Source: JASGDN01 sp049840815
GTDB taxonomy: Bacteria; Chloroflexota; Chloroflexia; Thermomicrobiales; UBA6265
Length of the DNA stretch: 64,000 nucleotides
Direction: 5' to 3'
NCBI GenBank assembly: GCA_049840815.1
Contig: JASGJI010000014.1
Coordinates: forward strand, 186,001 to 250,000
Every line of letters starts with the position of its first letter. Position 1 is the first letter of the stretch. The notes under the pieces are model-generated. The model had not been told where the DNA came from and searched no databases. It saw only the letters and a program-made list of their open reading frames with translations. The translations under genes and the position numbers were made by a program. Positions 8,740-16,415 of the stretch are shown here, one piece after another.

Positions 8740-9381
8740 CTAGAACGCGAGTTCGTAGCGGCTGGCCGTAACGAAGGCGTGTTCCACCCGGCGCAAGGCT
8801 GCATCCGGCAGGCCAGCGCAGGCGGCATCGGTGAGGTCGCGACACCAGGCAGCGAGATCAGCGAACTCGGGATCGGCATAGGTCTCGATCCAGCGGGCGT
8901 AGCGCTCGTCCGCAGGGAATCCCCTCGCCGCAAGGGCGATTCCCAGTTCACTGTAGCCCCACATGCACGGCAACAACGCCCCAAGCAGTTCGGCATAGTC
9001 CCCGGTGGTAGCGGTTCGGAGCAGGAAATCAGTGTAGCCCTGCGTGGTGGGAGCCTTCTGCTCGCGCTCGAGGTCGGCTTCCGTGATGGTGAACCCCTCC
9101 ACATAGCTCCGGTGGAGGTTCATCTCGCGTGTCATCGTCTCGTGGAGGAGACCGGCGAAGCGGGTCATGCTCTCAAGGTCTGGAGCGCGCAGGACAGCGG
9201 TCGCGAAGAGGCGACTGTAGTCGATCAGGAAGAGATAGTCCTGCCGCAACCAGAAGCCGAAGATGGCGGGGTCGAGCGTCCCATCGCCGATGCCTCGCAC
9301 CAGCGGATGATCGTGCTGGGCCTGCCAGATGGGATCGGCGATGTGGCGCAGGTGCGTGCTGAACGGAACAGTCCAGGGCAT
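8740..9381 (-). CDS. tenA: TenA-family aminopyrimidine aminohydrolase (thiaminase II)
   Basis: This is a 213-residue all-helical protein. Family active-site residues are visible: D48/Y49 in WLRQDYLFLIDY, the catalytic Cys C139 in LLPCMWGYSELG, and the C-terminal Glu E200 in RRVEHAFV. TenA converts aminomethyl-pyrimidines from degraded thiamin to HMP for re-use. The placement directly behind an ABC permease and ATPase, all downstream of a TPP riboswitch, is the classic salvage arrangement. Ribosome-binding site AAGGAG lies before the start (CTTTGCAAGGAGTCCATC). The length is normal for the family. Confidence 0.94.
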   Translation of the reverse strand: MPWTVPFSTHLRHIADPIWQAQHDHPLVRGIGDGTLDPAIFGFWLRQDYLFLIDYSRLFATAVLRAPDLESMTRFAGLLHETMTREMNLHRSYVEGFTITEADLEREQKAPTTQGYTDFLLRTATTGDYAELLGALLPCMWGYSELGIALAARGFPADERYARWIETYADPEFADLAAWCRDLTDAACAGLPDAALRRVEHAFVTASRYELAF

Positions 9382-9414
9382 GATGGACTCCTTGCAAAGG
9401 GAACTGCCCGGGAA

Positions 9415-10197
9415 TCAGGACTCGTCGGTAACGAAGCGCCGCCAGGGCAGGGCGACACGTTCGAGCACTGATACGAGCGCGAACAGGCCGACCCCCATCA
9501 GCGAGAGGATGACGATGGCCGCGAAGACGCGGGCGGTCTGGAACTGGGCGGCGGAGCGCTGCATCAGGTAGCCGAGCCCTTCACTGGCGCCAACGAGTTC
9601 CCCGAACACCGCGCCGATGACGCTGAACGCGATGGCGATGCGAGCCCCGGTGAAGATGGACGGCAGCGATGCCGGCACTTTCACCAGCCGGAACTGCTGC
9701 CAGCCGGAGGCACCCATCGTCTTCAGGAGCGACAGCATCTCGCGGTCGGCGACACGCAGGCCATCGACCGTGTTGACGGCGATCGGGAAGAAACAGACGA
9801 GCGCCGTCACCAGCACCTTCGGCAACAACCCGTACCCGAACCAGATCAGCAGCAACGGAGCGAGCGCCACCATGGGAATGGTCTGGCTGGCGATGATCAG
9901 CGGATAGATCGCGCGTTCGAGGATCGGCGAGGCGTCAATCGCGATGCCGACAAGCAATCCGGCCACGAGGGCCAGCCCGAAGCCGAGCAGGACCTCCTTC
10001 AGCGTCACCAGCGTGTGCTTCCACAGCAGGGCGTGATCGTCGCGGAACGACCGCGCGATGGCGGATGGCGGCGGCAACTGCCAGGCGGGGACATCCGTCA
10101 TCCGCACGGCGACTTCCCAGATTGCCAGCAGCAGGATGAGCATGAGGAACGGCCAAACCCAGCGGTTCAGGGCGCGTCCAACCGTCGCAGGGGTCAT
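9415..10197 (-). CDS. thiX: ABC transporter permease, thiamin-precursor (ThiX-like)
   Basis: This is a 260-residue inner-membrane permease of the SsuC/TauC type with about six spans. The cytoplasmic EAA loop that docks the ATPase is seen as EMLSLLKTMGASGWQQFRLV followed by the KVPASLPSIFTG end. It overlaps the ATPase stop by four bases (ATGA), which indicates translational coupling, and tenA follows after 33 bases. Riboswitch control and the tenA neighbour identify the cargo as an aminopyrimidine such as formyl-aminopyrimidine; without that context it could be a nitrate/sulfonate/taurine carrier. The substrate-binding partner (ThiY) is missing from the operon. Confidence 0.87.
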   Translation of the reverse strand: MTPATVGRALNRWVWPFLMLILLLAIWEVAVRMTDVPAWQLPPPSAIARSFRDDHALLWKHTLVTLKEVLLGFGLALVAGLLVGIAIDASPILERAIYPLIIASQTIPMVALAPLLLIWFGYGLLPKVLVTALVCFFPIAVNTVDGLRVADREMLSLLKTMGASGWQQFRLVKVPASLPSIFTGARIAIAFSVIGAVFGELVGASEGLGYLMQRSAAQFQTARVFAAIVILSLMGVGLFALVSVLERVALPWRRFVTDES

Positions 10198-11036
10198 GCG
10201 GCGCGACCTTCCACCGGGGCGAGCAGGCCGAGCGCATCGAGCAACGCCGCGCGATGGGCGAGGAAGGGCGTCGAGGTGACGATCTCCCGATGCCGGGGCC
10301 GGGGCAGCGCAATGGGCTCGATGTGCGCGATGCGTCCGGGGCGCGGCGTCAGCACCACCACCCGATCCGCCAGGAAGATCGCCTCGTCGACATCATGCGT
10401 GACCAGCAGGACCGCCTGCCGTTCCCGTTCCCAGAGATCGAGCAACCACGATTGCAGCGCGACCCGGTTCAAGGCATCGAGCGCGCCAAACGGCTCATCA
10501 AGCAGCAGAAGCGGGCGTTCGGTGAGAACGGTACGCAGGAAGGCCACCCGCTGGCGCATGCCACCGGAGAGTTGCGCCGGGTAGGCACGATCGAAGCCCG
10601 CGAGGCCGAACTCCGGGAAGCGGGCGAGCGCCTTCTGACGAGCGTCCTGCCGGGAATGCCCGTGGACCTCGAGTGCAAGCGCCGCGTTGTCGAGCGCGGT
10701 ACGCCACGGCAGCAACAGATCGCGCTGACGCATGTAGGCCGAGGTGCCAAGCCGGTCACGGGTCGAAAGCACGCTGCCCCCGAGGGCAACATCGCCACCG
10801 GTCTGCGCGAAAAGGCCGGCGATGATATCAAGCAGGGTGCTCTTGCCGGAGCCAGACGGCCCGATCAGCGCAACGAACTCGCCATCGGCGATCTCGAAGG
10901 AGATATCCTCCAGCGCCTGCACGGATCGTCCGCGTTCGGTGTAGGTGGAATCGATGTGATCGAGCCGGAGCGCGAGCCGCGACGGGGTGCGCTTCGGAAG
11001 AGACGGATTATCGGGGGGACGTGGGGAACTAACCAT
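10194..11036 (-). CDS. thiZ: ABC transporter ATP-binding protein, thiamin-precursor (ThiZ-like)
   Basis: This is a 280-residue ATPase with Walker A GPSGSGKST at about 59-67, signature LSGGMRQR, Walker B LLLLDEPFGALD and the H-loop VTHDVDEA. This is the normal set of the SsuB/TauB/NrtD class. Two ATGs are in frame, at 11042 and 11036. The AGGAAGG ribosome-binding site inside the riboswitch 3' end is only one or two bases from 11042 but about eight from 11036, so the latter was chosen. It is the first gene of the operon, and its translation start is directly governed by the TPP riboswitch. Confidence 0.92.
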   Translation of the reverse strand: MVSSPRPPDNPSLPKRTPSRLALRLDHIDSTYTERGRSVQALEDISFEIADGEFVALIGPSGSGKSTLLDIIAGLFAQTGGDVALGGSVLSTRDRLGTSAYMRQRDLLLPWRTALDNAALALEVHGHSRQDARQKALARFPEFGLAGFDRAYPAQLSGGMRQRVAFLRTVLTERPLLLLDEPFGALDALNRVALQSWLLDLWERERQAVLLVTHDVDEAIFLADRVVVLTPRPGRIAHIEPIALPRPRHREIVTSTPFLAHRAALLDALGLLAPVEGRAA

Positions 11037-11042
11037 GCCCAT

Positions 11043-11140
11043 GCCTTCCTACGCCGGTACGACCCGGATCAGGTTCGGCGGTCAGCGACGGACAAACGGT
11101 CGCACTCTCAGCCCGGCTCACCCAGGCTCCCGCAGCGGTC
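11043..11140 (-). promoter_or_regulatory. TPP (THI-box) riboswitch
   Basis: Read on the minus strand, the element has the conserved blocks of the THI element in order: CGGGAGCC then GGGCTGAGAGTGCGACC (CUGAGA core), then CGAACCTGATCCGGGTCGTACC (ACCUGAUCNGGNU core), then GGCGTAGGAAGG. The 3' P1 strand GCGTAGGAAGG contains the ribosome-binding site of the ATPase gene starting a few bases later. Binding of thiamin pyrophosphate should close P1 and hide this site, so control is most simply translational. No separate anti-terminator is seen between the element and the start codon. Confidence 0.95.
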
Positions 11141-11166
11141 TTTCGTTCCGGGCATGGTACAGGGAA

Positions 11167-11201
11167 GTCGGGGCGCTGTCTCGCGAGGACAGCGCCCCGA
11201 C
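11167..11201 (-). terminator. 14-bp perfect hairpin after the SH3 protein gene
   Basis: Arms GTCGGGGCGCTGTC and its exact complement enclose a seven-base loop. It begins three bases past the stop codon of the minus-strand SH3-protein gene and lies upstream of the TPP riboswitch, so it separates two same-strand transcription units. No T-tract follows. Confidence 0.75.
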
Positions 11202-11204
11202 TCG

Positions 11205-13490
11205 TCAGGCGATCCCGAACGTGGCCAGTCCAGGATCGGATGGGGTTCGCCGTGCGCCCAGATCGACCGGTGACCGAACACCCTCAGCCACGATCGCAGC
11301 ATCCACCGGCAAGGCGGCAGTGGAGATGCGGAGGTAGCTGGCGCTGATCCAGCCATCACGACCACCGCAACGGACCGGCACCCAACCGCTTTGCGCCGGT
11401 CCCCGAACCGGCACGGTCGCCCCCTCGGCCAGCATGGTGATGACGCCGTACGTGGTTCCAGCCCCACTCCGGCAATTCACCCCGAGCCCTCCGGTCCCAC
11501 TCACCACCCCCTGCCCCGTCGCTGGAGTGGTCGGGGTGATCGTTCGCGTGACGACCGGAGACGGCGTGGCAGTCCGGACCGGAGTGCCCGTTGGGGTCCG
11601 GGTCGGCGTCGCCGTCGCGGACGGCGTGCTCGCCCGGATATACGTGCCGAGCACGAAGCCGTTCTGCCCATTGCACACGACCGGTTGCCAGCCATTCTGC
11701 ATCGCGCCGCGTAACGGAGCGGACTGCCCCTCCTGCAGTACCGCGATCACACCATACGATGTGCCAGCCCCCGCTCGGCAATTCACGCCCACCCCGCCCG
11801 TTCCCGTAATGACGCCGGTCGCCGCACCTTGCGTCGGAGTGCGGGTGGGGGTGGATATGGATGTCGTCGTGAGGACAGGAGTATGCGACGGCGTGCGGGC
11901 AGGCGATGCCGGCAATGTCGAGGTACGCGTCGGCGTGCTGCTCGGGGAGACGATCGGCGTCGGGGTCGGGTTGGCGCGAAGGTAGGGGGCGGAAATCCAG
12001 CCACTCCGGCCGCCGCATGTCACCGGTTGCCAACCGTTCTGCACCGTGCCGCGATACGGCACGGATTCCCCCTCACGCAGCACCACGATCACCCCATAGC
12101 TCGTGCCTGCGCCGGACCGACAATTGACACCCGCGCCGCCGGTGTTGGCGATCGTACCCGTTGGCGGGGCAGACGTCGGCGTGACGGTCGGGGTTCGTGT
12201 CTGCGTCGGGGTCAGCGATGCGGTCATTGTCGCGGAGGCGGTCGGCGTCATCGTTGCGGGGGATGTGGCCGTTGCCGTTGAGGTCGCCGTCGCGGGCAGC
12301 GTGGGCGTGACCGTTGGCGTTTGGGTCGGCGTCGACGATGGCGTGACGGTTGGCGTTGGCGTCGGTGCAAGCCACGTCACGGTGAGACAGGCACTGACAC
12401 TCGTCGAGTCGTCCGGCGCAGAACTCCGGAACGAAAGGATGCTCGGCGTGAGCCTCTTGATCGAATGGGCTGCGGTGATATTCGCCCCGGCCCCCTCGCA
12501 GGTCCCTCCATCCCAGTATCGAAGCTCGGCTCCGACGGGATACCCAAGTGCAACATCCGTCCCCACGAGGACCGTGACGGACGCAGGCTGCCCATTGAGC
12601 GTCAGCACCGGCGGAACACGCGTCGCGGTCGGGACGGCGGTGGCCGTGTTGGTCGGCGTGACCGTCGGGATTGCCGTCTCGGTCGCCGTGGGCGTGACCG
12701 TCGGCGTCTGGGTCGGGAACTCGGTGGCGGTGGATGTTGGCGTGGATGTGAGCGTACTGGTTGGGGTGATCGTCGGAGTGGAAGTCGGCGTCGGCTCGAT
12801 CCAGGTGATGGTAAGGCACGCACTCTCGACGGACGCATCGACGGAGAGCCGCGCCCTCACCGACATGACCTTCGGCTCAAGGCTGCTCAGGTTCACCTCG
12901 GAGAAGACCGGAGAACCGCTCCCGCTGCAATCTGCAGAATGCCAGGAGGTGACGAATGCGTTGAGACTCGTCGCGACACGCACCGTGGTGCCGATGGACG
13001 TCACGAGGGATGACGGCTGCCCATCAACCGTGAGCGGAGGCGGCGCGAGGGTTGCGGAGGGAACGGGCGTCACCGTTGCGGTCGGCGTCGGTGGCACGGG
13101 CGTTTCGGTGCTCGTAGCCGATGGCGCCGTGGTAGGCGTGCTCGATGGAACGGTGGTGGCGGTCGCAGTCGATGTGGCAGTCGCAGTGGATGTGGCGGTG
13201 GCGGTATTCGTCGCGGTCGGAGGCATTGTCTGGGTGCTGGTAGGAACCGTCGTCGCGGTGGATGTGGATGTGGCGGTACTCGTCGCGGTATTGGTGGCGG
13301 TCGCCGTATGCGTCGCGGTGGCAGTCGGCGTTTCCGTTGGAGCTGGTGTCTCGGTCCTCGTTGGTTCCGGACTCGGGGTCGGGGATGCGATCTCCGTCGG
13401 TGTCGACGCCGTGGTTGGCGTCTCGGTGGGAGGTGCCGTTGGCGAGTCCGTGGGCGTGGCGCTGGTACCGTCGGGTGGGTTCCCGTCGGG
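11205..13490 (-). CDS. secreted Thr/Pro-rich repeat protein with three SH3b domains, C-terminal part (frame-broken)
   Basis: This is the downstream part of a very long exported protein. In this frame, from about 13490 to the stop, it has: a Thr/Pro/Ala-rich linker (ATATNTATST type, about 110 residues); two copies of a Cys-containing domain opening LTVDGQP/LTLNGQP and closing CLT(I/V)TW, each followed by TPTPT linkers; then three SH3_3-type domains with GVNCRSGAGTSYGVI and GW(Q/V)PV(T/V)C(G/N)G. Bacterial SH3b domains bind peptidoglycan or surface ligands, and the linkers resemble wall-spanning stalks. The frame is open upstream to 13727 but that segment is not protein-like. The natural N-terminus lies in the other frame (next entry). 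The sum of both parts is about 1,034 residues if two bases are restored. Confidence 0.8.
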   Translation of the reverse strand, partial: PDGNPPDGTSATPTDSPTAPPTETPTTASTPTEIASPTPSPEPTRTETPAPTETPTATATHTATATNTATSTATSTSTATTVPTSTQTMPPTATNTATATSTATATSTATATTVPSSTPTTAPSATSTETPVPPTPTATVTPVPSATLAPPPLTVDGQPSSLVTSIGTTVRVATSLNAFVTSWHSADCSGSGSPVFSEVNLSSLEPKVMSVRARLSVDASVESACLTITWIEPTPTSTPTITPTSTLTSTPTSTATEFPTQTPTVTPTATETAIPTVTPTNTATAVPTATRVPPVLTLNGQPASVTVLVGTDVALGYPVGAELRYWDGGTCEGAGANITAAHSIKRLTPSILSFRSSAPDDSTSVSACLTVTWLAPTPTPTVTPSSTPTQTPTVTPTLPATATSTATATSPATMTPTASATMTASLTPTQTRTPTVTPTSAPPTGTIANTGGAGVNCRSGAGTSYGVIVVLREGESVPYRGTVQNGWQPVTCGGRSGWISAPYLRANPTPTPIVSPSSTPTRTSTLPASPARTPSHTPVLTTTSISTPTRTPTQGAATGVITGTGGVGVNCRAGAGTSYGVIAVLQEGQSAPLRGAMQNGWQPVVCNGQNGFVLGTYIRASTPSATATPTRTPTGTPVRTATPSPVVTRTITPTTPATGQGVVSGTGGLGVNCRSGAGTTYGVITMLAEGATVPVRGPAQSGWVPVRCGGRDGWISASYLRISTAALPVDAAIVAEGVRSPVDLGARRTPSDPGLATFGIA

Positions 13491-14307
13491 TGGGTTCGAC
13501 CGTCGGGCTGGGTTCGACCGTCGGGCTTGGCTCGACCCAGGTGATGGAGAGACAGGTGCTCCGAATCTCCGGGTCAACCCAGGATTCGGCATAGAGCGAG
13601 ATGACGTCCGGATAGGATCGAGAGAATGTCCTGGACGCATCGTACCGGGTCCAGTCTCCGGTGCAATCGCCGGACAGCCAGACCATGAGCGCCGCGCTGG
13701 GATCGACCGCAGCGAGTACCTGCGCATTCACCGGCACGACGACGGACCCCGGCTGCCCGTTGAGGGTCAGCGACGGTACCGGAACCGCTTGCGTGGGGGT
13801 GGGGGTCGTGAGTTCGGTGGGAGGCATCGTAGGAGATGGGGTGGGTGCGACTGTCGGAGGGTCAGTGGGGCTGGGAGCTTCCGTTGCAGGCGATGCAATC
13901 CAGGTGATGGTCAGACAGACGCTACGGGTAGACGGCGGATCCACGAGCTCTGCCTGGACCGAGACCGTCTGGGGCGTCCCGCGGGTGAAGCTGCGCTCAT
14001 TTCCATACGAGAATGGGTCGCCGGCGCAGTCGGGTGCTTGCCACAGAAGGAGATAGGCATCGCTTCCGGTCTGGGCAAGAACCGGGGCATTGAGCGCCAC
14101 CGTAACGGACGAAGATTGGCCGTTCAGGGTCAGGGTTGGCGCCGCTGCCGCCTGGACGCTGGAATCATCGGCGATCGGGGTTGCGGCCGACGGTTGCGCC
14201 GCAGCCATCGCGGGCTGATACAAGAGCGAAAGCAGGGTCGAAAGAACAAGCAGCATCGCGAGGAAGGGCGTCAGGACCCGACCGGCCCGAGATCGCTGGC
14301 GGCTCAT
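13024..14307 (-). CDS. secreted Thr/Pro-rich repeat protein, N-terminal part (frame-broken near 13480)
   Basis: From 14307 the frame encodes a clear signal peptide (MSRQRSRAGRV, hydrophobic core, A-M-A-A-A cleavage) and two copies of the LTLNGQ...CL(T/S)ITW domain, each about 95 residues with two Cys and separated by Thr/Pro linkers. The homologous sequence ends at VEPSPTVEPT near 13480; beyond this the frame reads Arg/His-rich nonsense to a stop at 13024, while the correct continuation is in the next frame (previous entry). The break falls in a degenerate tandem repeat (13469-13534). The start was set at 14307 because ATGA there overlaps the stop of the upstream gene by four bases, so the two genes form an operon. 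Confidence 0.78.
   Translation of the reverse strand: MSRQRSRAGRVLTPFLAMLLVLSTLLSLLYQPAMAAAQPSAATPIADDSSVQAAAAPTLTLNGQSSSVTVALNAPVLAQTGSDAYLLLWQAPDCAGDPFSYGNERSFTRGTPQTVSVQAELVDPPSTRSVCLTITWIASPATEAPSPTDPPTVAPTPSPTMPPTELTTPTPTQAVPVPSLTLNGQPGSVVVPVNAQVLAAVDPSAALMVWLSGDCTGDWTRYDASRTFSRSYPDVISLYAESWVDPEIRSTCLSITWVEPSPTVEPSPTVEPTRREPTRRYQRHAHGLANGTSHRDANHGVDTDGDRIPDPESGTNEDRDTSSNGNADCHRDAYGDRHQYRDEYRHIHIHRDDGSYQHPDNASDRDEYRHRHIHCDCHIDCDRHHRSIEHAYHGAIGYEHRNARATDADRNGDARSLRNPRAASAHG
13469..13534. repeat. degenerate 15-18-bp tandem repeat at the frame break
   Basis: There are four consecutive units of the type CCGTCGGGCTGGGTTCGA (plus strand). The two units at the 13520 side have CGGGCTGGG or CGGGCTTGG; the two at the 13470 side read CGGGTGGG, each lacking one base. 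Two lost bases equal the net shift needed to rejoin the two frames of the SH3 protein. It encodes the VEPSPTVEPSPT linker. Confidence 0.8.
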
Positions 14308-14978
14308 CGGCGCATCACCGGGACACGGGGGAAACGTCCACACGAGAGACATTGGGCCGATGCGAGGCCAAGGGCCACGCTACCGAAAGCCCCCAAGGCA
14401 ATCGCGCCGCCCAACCAGGGAATGCCCAGCCTCCCGCCATCGTGCCCACTCCCGGTGTTTGGCAGCCGCGTGACGTAGACACCGCCTCGACGAGCAGTGG
14501 CCCCTCCACCCGACGCGTCCCGCGCAGATGCACCAGAACTGGGGCGGCCCGAACCACCCGAGGCGACGGAGGTGCCTCCACCGGACTCGGGGAGCGTATT
14601 GTCGGGATCGAAGACGACCGGATCGGATGCGTCGACCCAGCCATCGTTGTCGTCGTCCGGATCGTGGCTGTTGAAGATCCCGTCGCCATCGGAGTCGGCA
14701 TCCGGGTCAATCGAGGAGGGAGGGGGCGCAGATCCGGGAATCGACGCATCGAACGGAGCGGGATCAATATCGTCCGGAATGCCGTCGTTGTCGTCATCGG
14801 GGTCGTGGGAATTCGCGATGCCGTCGCCATCGGAATCGAGGTCGGGGTCAGTCACGGACTGCGCATGCGCGGGACTGGCGAGGAGCGCAAGCAAGGCGAG
14901 CATGGCAAGGAGGGTGCATAAACGCCGCCCATGCGAATTGGGCCGAGACGGAGCATCGACCAGCGAAGCGGGGGCCAT
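14304..14978 (-). CDS. LPNTG-anchored surface protein with thrombospondin type 3-like calcium repeats
   Basis: This 224-residue protein has a signal peptide at 1-39 (ending A-H-A-Q). Two blocks of Ca-binding type 3 repeats follow at about 47-72 and 93-117 (DSDGDGIANSHDPDDDNDG and DSDGDGIFNSHDPDDDNDG), then a Gly/Ser-rich linker. The C-terminal sorting signal is LPNTG at 172-176, a hydrophobic span at about 186-208 and the basic tail RFPRVPVMRR. This is the full architecture of a sortase substrate. The start 14978 has GGGAGG eight bases upstream; in-frame ATGs further up have none. The stop codon overlaps the start of the SH3 protein by four bases, so the two are translationally coupled. No sortase gene is in the window. 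Confidence 0.85.
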   Translation of the reverse strand: MAPASLVDAPSRPNSHGRRLCTLLAMLALLALLASPAHAQSVTDPDLDSDGDGIANSHDPDDDNDGIPDDIDPAPFDASIPGSAPPPSSIDPDADSDGDGIFNSHDPDDDNDGWVDASDPVVFDPDNTLPESGGGTSVASGGSGRPSSGASARDASGGGATARRGGVYVTRLPNTGSGHDGGRLGIPWLGGAIALGAFGSVALGLASAQCLSCGRFPRVPVMRR

Positions 14979-15075
14979 CCGGCAACCTCCCAACAAGCAA
15001 CCAAGCCAATCTGTCCGTGGACAGGTCACACCGCGTTTCGAGCGATGGCACAGGATTCAAAGGGATCTCTATCTG

Positions 15076-15104
15076 ATAGTGCCCCCTATGCGCCATCATG
15101 TCAA
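15076..15104 (-). promoter_or_regulatory. putative promoter of the LPNTG/SH3 operon
   Basis: On the minus strand a consensus -35 TTGACA (15104-15099) is followed after 17 bases by CACTAT, a weak -10 (a TATCAG lies three bases further). It lies about 100 bases upstream of the start at 14978, in the divergent gap with tag. The -35 is exact; the -10 is poor. Confidence 0.4.
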
Positions 15105-15223
15105 GATGAGAGATCATCAATCGTCGGACGACCTGCCTGTGCCCTAGGCATTCCTCGCCAACGCCTGGCCAAACGGCACCATCCCCGGCGCCCCGTCACG
15201 TCCGAATCTCAGAAGCGAACGCA

Positions 15224-15252
15224 TTGACGAGAACATCCGTTCTTCATACACT
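15224..15252 (+). promoter_or_regulatory. putative promoter of tag
   Basis: TTGACG (15224-15229), a 17-base spacer and TACACT (15247-15252) make a good sigma-70-type promoter. They leave a leader of about 35 bases to the GTG start of the glycosylase gene. Confidence 0.6.
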
Positions 15253-15291
15253 CGGATCACGACCGTCCGTTCTGCCTGGAGATACACCCCT

Positions 15292-15888
15292 GTGGACACC
15301 ACCCCCGAACGCCTGCCCATCGACGACCGATCGCGTTGCGACTGGTCGACGTCTGACCCGCTCTACATTGCCTATCACGACGAGGAATGGGGCGTTCCCT
15401 GCCGCGACGACGGCGAACTCTTCGAAGGGCTGATGCTGGAAGGGTTCCAGGCCGGGCTCAGCTGGATCACCATCCTCCGCAAACGAGAGTCATTCTCCCG
15501 CGCGTTCGATGGCTGGGACGCTGCGACCATCGCCGCGTACGGCGAGGACGACATCGCCCGCCTGCTCGCCGATCCGGGGATTGTGCGCAACCGCCTGAAG
15601 GTGCGTGGTGCCGTGCAGAATGCACGCGCCTACCTCGCCCTGAAGGATGCATCGGGATCGTTCAGCGACTACTGCTGGAACTTCGTGGATGGCACGCCAA
15701 TCGTGAACCGGCCGCAAGCGCTCGGCGATGTCCCGGCGTCCACGCCGCTGGCGGCCACGATCTCCAGGGACCTGAAGAAGCGGGGCTTCACCTTCGTTGG
15801 CCCCACCATCGTCTACGCCTTCATGCAGAGCGTCGGCATGGTGGACGATCACCTCGCCACCTGCTTCCGCTGCACGCCGGAGGAATGA
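15292..15888 (+). CDS. tag: DNA-3-methyladenine glycosylase I (Tag)
   Basis: This is a 198-residue HhH-superfamily glycosylase that removes 3-methyladenine from alkylated DNA. The Tag zinc site is complete: C16 (SRCDW), H29 (AYHDEEWG), H187 and C191 (DDHLATCFRC). The substrate-pocket block LFEGLMLEGFQAGLSWITILRKRE is typical of Tag. The start is a GTG with GGAGA nine bases upstream; a promoter is visible at 15224. It stands alone and is convergent with the following MarR gene. Confidence 0.95.
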   Translation: MDTTPERLPIDDRSRCDWSTSDPLYIAYHDEEWGVPCRDDGELFEGLMLEGFQAGLSWITILRKRESFSRAFDGWDAATIAAYGEDDIARLLADPGIVRNRLKVRGAVQNARAYLALKDASGSFSDYCWNFVDGTPIVNRPQALGDVPASTPLAATISRDLKKRGFTFVGPTIVYAFMQSVGMVDDHLATCFRCTPEE

Positions 15889-15910
15889 GGCCGCGCCCCG
15901 GCCCTTGGCG

Positions 15911-16372
15911 CTAGCGCTCGGTCAGGATGCCGATTCCCATACGATGCGTGCCGCTCGGATCGAGCGCCAGCAACAGTGCCTCCGCCGCGCAGACGAGGCT
16001 TTCCAGCTGATCCCGCGTCGCCGTCGGAAACGACGCCTCCAGCACCGGGCGCGCCGATTGCGCACTGACCCGCCGCGCCTCATCCAGCGCGGAATCGCTC
16101 AGCGCCACGATGGTTCGCCGCCGGTCGCGCGGATCGGTCTGCACCGAGAGCAGCCCGCGCGCATGCAACGCCGAAACCACGGTCGATACCCGGCTCTGGG
16201 CATATCCCGTTCGTTGGGCGATCGCTCCGATCGTGGACGGCCCGAGCGCGATCAGCGTCTCCGCGACCATCATCTCGGTCGTCGAAAGCTGCGACTCTCC
16301 CACCGAGCGCATGCCGATGGTGGCGCATTCCTGCAAGACCTTGCCGACGTAGTACAACTCCGCCAGATTCAT
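15911..16372 (-). CDS. MarR-family transcriptional regulator
   Basis: This is a 153-residue winged-helix regulator. The recognition helix is TIGAIAQRTGYAQSRVSTVVSALHARGLL and the wing QTDPRDRRRTIVALS carries the D-x-R-D-R-R motif of MarR proteins. The start was set at 16372 (MNLAELYY); the open frame further upstream overlaps the FIST gene and has no ribosome-binding site. Its target is not evident; the co-oriented neighbour upstream is the FIST gene, 44 bases away. Confidence 0.85.
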   Translation of the reverse strand: MNLAELYYVGKVLQECATIGMRSVGESQLSTTEMMVAETLIALGPSTIGAIAQRTGYAQSRVSTVVSALHARGLLSVQTDPRDRRRTIVALSDSALDEARRVSAQSARPVLEASFPTATRDQLESLVCAAEALLLALDPSGTHRMGIGILTER

Positions 16373-16415
16373 CCGCACTCCCGCGTGACGATCATGTGAA
16401 CGGAGGGAGTGTACA

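Noticed and set aside
11500..13500. Repeated short motifs suggesting a CRISPR array
   Set aside because: The repeats are codon-phase Thr/Pro linkers without regular unit length or unique spacers, and no cas genes are present.
12103..14478. Plus-strand Val-rich open frame of about 790 codons across the SH3 protein gene
   Set aside because: The VAVAVGV-like repeats are the antisense reading of the Thr/Ala repeats. The minus strand has a signal peptide, SH3 domains and operon context.
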